Shown here piece after piece: positions 60,574-64,000 of a stretch of DNA of 64,000 nucleotides (its first letter is position 1; every line of letters starts with the position of its first letter). Source of the DNA: Bacillota bacterium (GTDB lineage: Bacteria; Bacillota; Clostridia; Acetivibrionales; DTU013); contig JAEYOP010000031.1 in NCBI GenBank assembly GCA_023411575.1, positions 1 through 64,000 of the forward strand, written 5' to 3'. The position numbers and the translations under genes were made by a program. Under the pieces are notes generated by a model. It was not told the DNA's origin, did not search any database, and worked only from the letters and a program-made list of their open reading frames with translations.

Positions 60574-63001
60574 CTGCCGCACCTCGTTCCGTCTTTTCCC
60601 ATGAAAAGGGCACTGTAAAATAAATTGTCGCCCCTTCGTTGACCTTTCCCTCTATCCACACCTGTCCTCCGTGCTTTTCAACGATCTTCCGGACCGTCAC
60701 CAGCCCCACGCCGCTTCCTTCAAACTCGTCCTCGGTGTGAAGCCTCTGGAAGATGCCGAAGAGCTTCCCGGAATATTCCATGTCGAACCCAACGCCATTG
60801 TCTTTTACATAAAACGCATACTTCTCCTGCGTGATCGTACAACCGACCCGGATGACGGCTTTTTCCCGGTCCCTAGTGAATTTGATGGCATTGGACAGGA
60901 TATTCTGGATCAGCTGCCGGAAAAGAATCCTGTCCGCGTAGACCGTCGGCATCCCGGTTTCAATAATAAGCGAGATGTCCCGTTCCGGGTGGATTACCCG
61001 CAATCCCTCGAAAACCGAAAGGAACTCGGCCCGGATATCCACCTCTTCCTTGTTGAGCTCCGCCCTTGAAGTCGTTGAATACTGCAGCAGCTTGTTGATC
61101 ATGTCGATCATGTCCGTGCTGATCTTGCTTATATTGCCCATAATCTCCTTCGAGTCCTCATCCATCCGGGGCCCCAAGTCTTCGAGTATGATCCTGCTGT
61201 ACCCGTCGATCGCCCGCAGGGGCGATTTCAAATCATGGGATACGGTATAGGAAAACGCCTCCAGCTCGTCCAAGGCCAGCTGCAGTTCCTTCGTCCTGTC
61301 CCGGACGCGCTGCTCGAGGCTGGCATTCAGCTGCTTCACCTCTTTTATGGCCATTTTGTAAGCGGTGATATTATCAAATAGAAGGCCGAACTCCGTGCCG
61401 GAGATCCAAAAAATGTTACCTGCATAATAGCGTTCTATTTCCGGGTAGTAGGTTTCAAACCTTTCCGAGCCGCCGGTTTTCAGCAATCGCTGGTAGATGG
61501 GCAGTTCCTTGTTCTGATAGCCGAACACCTCAAACCAGTTTTTGTTGACCACCTCTGCCCCGGTTTTCTCCATCTGTTTATATAGACCGGGATTTACGGC
61601 TTTGAACCGGATATCGGCAATTTTGCCCTGCTCGCCGAATACCGGCTCCACTACGCAAAATCCGTTCAGCATTTTTTCAAACAGGAGGCTGAAACGGCGT
61701 TCGCTGGAAACCAGGCTGTCCTGGACCGCCGAAAGCTCGTCGAACTGCTGCTGCAGCTTGGCTCCGGCCAGCGAAAGGTCCTGGTAAAGCCCGGACAGCT
61801 CCAGGTTGTTTTTGGACAGGTCTTCCTTCATCCTTTTGATTTTGCTTAAATAATATAGAAGAAGAATGATGAGAAGCAGCAAACTGGAAATAACGACAAC
61901 GATGTTAATGACAAAGGATTTGTATTCCTTCAGCACGGAAGACGGTTCATTTGCGACGGTACTGCCCGGCGGAAGCGAAGACGGCTCAATATTGAACCGC
62001 TTAAGCAGGTAGTAATCAAAAAGCAGCCGCGTTGTCGGAGTCCGGTCCAAAGGAATGGCGTCTATCTCCTCCCCGCCGAGGACCCTTAGTGCGATCCTTC
62101 CGGCTCTCTCTCCCTGGAGCTTCCCGCTTATCATGCTTCCGCCCACGGCTCCGTTGTTGATCGCCTCTTCATACAGGTTATAAACCGGTACGCTGCTGCT
62201 CTTGCCCAGCTTTTTGCTGAAAAATTCAAACCCGACGGAATTGCCGTCCGCATCCATCAGGTAGTTCGTGCTGATTACAATACTGTCGCTGCCCGCATGG
62301 GAGACAATGTCAAAAATCTCCTCCGTCTTCTTGCCGCCCAGCAGGACAAGCTCCAGGGAAGGATACGCGCTCCGGATGGCTTTGATGGTCAACAGCCCCG
62401 TAGACTGGCCGCTGTCCGATTTGTCATACACGAGGTAAACCTTTTTCAGCGAGGGATTAATTGCCATTGCCGCCTGGATCGTTTCCCCGGGATTGATCTC
62501 CTGTATTACCCCCGTCACCCTGCTTTTACCCTCCAGCAGGCCTTTTGCCCCGTTTTCGTTCACGCCGCAGAAAACGACGGGGGCGTCGGAAAAAAGCTCC
62601 GCCCTGTTGGCCAGTGCAAATTCAAGAGCAATATCGTCCGTTGTAATGACCAGATCGGTCTTTTTGTCCGCATACTTGAATTTCAGGTACTCCCGGTTTG
62701 CATTCAGATTCGCGTAAGAGGCGTAGGCCTTCCAGTCCATATACTCTATGGAGATGGCGAAATCGCCGTCCCGCTTCTTGAGAACGTCCAGAATGCCGTT
62801 TACTTCGTCATCGGTCCAGAAAAGGCCCTGGTGGTAGGAATTCAGGAGGATGATGTTTCGGGGAGAATCTTCGGCATAAAGGCGGGAAGGGTTCGAAAAA
62901 ACCAGCAGTATCAACAAAAGCACTGCCGCGCCGCTTTTGCAAATCGACTCCCTTCCAAGCAATATCCTCGCCCCCTTGAAATGCCTGTTAAAGCAGAACA
63001 A
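60566..63001 (-). CDS. Histidine kinase with ABC substrate-binding-like sensor domain
   Basis: 811 residues. An N-terminal signal or anchor helix (about 22-42), then an extracytoplasmic domain (about 45-340) resembling the ABC_sub_bind (TrpX) fold: IILLNSYHQGLFWTDDEVNG, VVFCGVNENG and KKVYLVYDKSDSGQSTG. A membrane helix lies at about 358-383, then a PAS domain (about 425-540), a coil, a HisKA domain with the phospho-His in SYTVSHDLKSPLRAIDG and an ATPase domain with DNGVGFD and GSGVGLVTVRKIVEKHGG. It starts at TTG 63001 (AAAGGA upstream). The sensor suggests a small organic ligand. Confidence 0.9.
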   Translation of the reverse strand: MFCFNRHFKGARILLGRESICKSGAAVLLLILLVFSNPSRLYAEDSPRNIILLNSYHQGLFWTDDEVNGILDVLKKRDGDFAISIEYMDWKAYASYANLNANREYLKFKYADKKTDLVITTDDIALEFALANRAELFSDAPVVFCGVNENGAKGLLEGKSRVTGVIQEINPGETIQAAMAINPSLKKVYLVYDKSDSGQSTGLLTIKAIRSAYPSLELVLLGGKKTEEIFDIVSHAGSDSIVISTNYLMDADGNSVGFEFFSKKLGKSSSVPVYNLYEEAINNGAVGGSMISGKLQGERAGRIALRVLGGEEIDAIPLDRTPTTRLLFDYYLLKRFNIEPSSLPPGSTVANEPSSVLKEYKSFVINIVVVISSLLLLIILLLYYLSKIKRMKEDLSKNNLELSGLYQDLSLAGAKLQQQFDELSAVQDSLVSSERRFSLLFEKMLNGFCVVEPVFGEQGKIADIRFKAVNPGLYKQMEKTGAEVVNKNWFEVFGYQNKELPIYQRLLKTGGSERFETYYPEIERYYAGNIFWISGTEFGLLFDNITAYKMAIKEVKQLNASLEQRVRDRTKELQLALDELEAFSYTVSHDLKSPLRAIDGYSRIILEDLGPRMDEDSKEIMGNISKISTDMIDMINKLLQYSTTSRAELNKEEVDIRAEFLSVFEGLRVIHPERDISLIIETGMPTVYADRILFRQLIQNILSNAIKFTRDREKAVIRVGCTITQEKYAFYVKDNGVGFDMEYSGKLFGIFQRLHTEDEFEGSGVGLVTVRKIVEKHGGQVWIEGKVNEGATIYFTVPFSWEKTERGAADV

Positions 63002-63150
63002 AATTTGTCCTTTAAATAATAACCACCGGAATAGTTCCGCGAAACATAATTTTACATTTTTATCGGATATTGCTCGAATTTTGAAACATTCTCCGAGATT
63101 TATTATAGACCATGGACCGCATGAATCGCAAATTCAATTTTTTACGGTCT

Positions 63151-63504
63151 CTAATACTTACACAGGGTTTGAAGGACGTGCTCGTCCTTGAAGGGCTTTA
63201 CGATGAAATTTTTTGCTCCGTGGATGACCGCCTCCCGCACCTTGCTTTCCTGCCCCATTGCGGATACGATGATCACCGTCGCCTTCCGGTCGATCTTCAT
63301 GATTTCCTGCAGGGCCGCAATCCCGTCCATTTCGGGCATGGTAATATCCAGGGTGACGATATCGGGGGTCAGCTGCATATACTTCGCCACTCCGCTTTTT
63401 CCATTATCGGCCTCCCCTACGACCGTGTATCCGTTTTTCTCAAGTAGGCTCCTGAGCGCCAGCCTCATAAAAGCAGCGTCGTCAACAATAAGAACACTCT
63501 TCAT
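63151..63504 (-). CDS. Single-domain response regulator (CheY-like)
   Basis: 117 residues, just a receiver domain. The acidic pair is in LIVDDAAFMRL, the phospho-Asp in VTLDITMPEMDG near residue 53, and the conserved lysine in NFIVKPFKDE. With no output domain it must act by protein contact, as in chemotaxis or phosphorelays. No chemotaxis genes are near. The gap to the kinase gene is 149 bases; GAGGAAAG-type sequence precedes the start. Confidence 0.92.
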   Translation of the reverse strand: MKSVLIVDDAAFMRLALRSLLEKNGYTVVGEADNGKSGVAKYMQLTPDIVTLDITMPEMDGIAALQEIMKIDRKATVIIVSAMGQESKVREAVIHGAKNFIVKPFKDEHVLQTLCKY

Positions 63505-63550
63505 GGCAATTCACACTTTCCTCTCTCTATTTTTCCGTTCTTAACCGTCT

Positions 63551-64000
63551 CTAAAGCAATTCCAGTAGTTTTTTCAAGGTTGCCTGGGTATGCTCCTTCA
63601 AGGAGTAGGTAAAGCCATCCGTCCACCACCGGGAAATCATTTCTCTGGAAAATCCGAAAAGGATTGCAGTGATTTCCTGGGCAGTGAAGGAGCCGGAAAC
63701 TTCGCCTTTTTCGATGCCATGCGCCACAAGCCCGGCCAGAAAGCGGCTGCGTTTATCGAATATGTCCTTCACAAGCTCCTGGGTCACCGGGTCTTTCAGA
63801 AAGGAGTGATAGGAAAACAGAACGGCCGTAATGGCGGGATAGTTTTCGTAATATTCCATATACAGCCGGTAATACTCCAGAATCTTCTCCTTGAACGGCA
63901 GCTCCCTTTCCGATACCGTTTGATTGATCGATTCGTCAAATGCCGAGTAATACTCCAATACGGCTACGATGATATCGTCCTTGCTCTTGAAATATTTATA
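63551..64000 (-). CDS. TetR family regulator, partial (C-terminal part)
   Basis: The frame is open to the right edge, giving at least 149 residues. The first visible residues, YKYFKSKDDIIVAVLEYY, are the end of the TetR helix-turn-helix domain (usual form LYHYFKSKEEL) and the start of helix 4. The rest is a helical ligand-binding domain (MEYYENYPAITAVLFSYHSF, ITAILFGFSREMISRWW). The DNA-binding N-terminus lies outside the window. The ligand and targets are unknown. Confidence 0.85.
   Translation of the reverse strand, partial: YKYFKSKDDIIVAVLEYYSAFDESINQTVSERELPFKEKILEYYRLYMEYYENYPAITAVLFSYHSFLKDPVTQELVKDIFDKRSRFLAGLVAHGIEKGEVSGSFTAQEITAILFGFSREMISRWWTDGFTYSLKEHTQATLKKLLELL

Noticed and set aside
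1..64000. CRISPR array, transposase, integrase or phage genes
   Set aside because: No regularly spaced repeats, no Cas, transposase, integrase or phage structural motifs were seen on either strand.

Overview
The window looks like a chromosomal segment of a mid-GC, low-GC-lineage Firmicute, most likely an anaerobic member of the Clostridia. The evidence is the infC-rpmI-rplT operon with an L20-type leader, the def-fmt-rsmB-rlmN-prpC-prkC-rsgA-rpe-thiN order, RNase J, RqcH, TmcAL, YesM/YesN-type regulators, a biotin-dependent sodium-pumping oxaloacetate decarboxylase, a corrinoid methyltransferase-like gene and strong TTGACA/TATAAT promoters with GGAGG ribosome binding sites. No phage, plasmid, insertion sequence or CRISPR array was seen.

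Layout. 0-8 kb: a cation/Ca2+ exchanger cut by the window edge, a Mn2+-riboswitch-controlled TMEM165/GDT1 transporter, a SpoU-type RNA methyltransferase, the IF3/L35/L20 operon, rqcH, a PLP aminotransferase and a decayed mntH. 8-17.8 kb: the translation/cell-wall-signalling housekeeping operon from def down to thiN, read leftwards. 17.8-31 kb: an accessory block lying between def and priA, which are neighbours in many Firmicutes. It holds a truncated 4Fe-4S protein (DUF362), an AraC regulator facing a GH39 glycosidase plus an LplABC-like sugar importer, a metallo-hydrolase remnant, a 1135-residue unrecognised protein, and a shortened Rhs-type toxin tail with a small HExxH protein. 31-41.6 kb: priA, a methyltetrahydrofolate methyltransferase-like gene, tmcAL, tyrS, RNase J, a possible small RNA, an MFS transporter and tRNA-Gln(CUG). 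41.6-46.1 kb: oadA-oadG-biotin carrier-oadB followed directly by a Na+/Ca2+ exchanger-type gene, with an attenuator-like leader. 46.5-55.3 kb: a sugar uptake and amino-sugar catabolic locus (YesN, YesM, solute-binding protein, two permeases, isomerase, two NagB paralogues). 55.4-64 kb: a DUF2087/GIY-YIG-like regulator with a palindromic operator, an AEC transporter, and a signalling cluster (GGDEF-EAL protein, AraC-type response regulator, hybrid-sensor kinase, CheY, partial TetR).

How it fits together. Two carbohydrate modules each pair a regulator with an ABC importer lacking its own ATPase, so both must share an ATPase encoded elsewhere. The oxaloacetate decarboxylase converts decarboxylation energy to a sodium gradient, and the exchanger gene 21 bases downstream could use that gradient. 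Manganese handling is tilted to export: the exporter-type gene has an intact riboswitch while the importer gene mntH is dead.

The most notable pattern is repeated gene decay by internal deletion: mntH, the DUF362 gene, a metallo-beta-lactamase-fold gene and an Rhs gene all keep their ends and lack their middles. No complete new system could be demonstrated. The best leads are the 1135-residue protein, the HExxH/Rhs-tail pair, a promoter-plus-hairpin small-RNA candidate at about 39.98 kb and the oxaloacetate decarboxylase leader attenuator. All family assignments come from reading motifs by eye; no database search was run.
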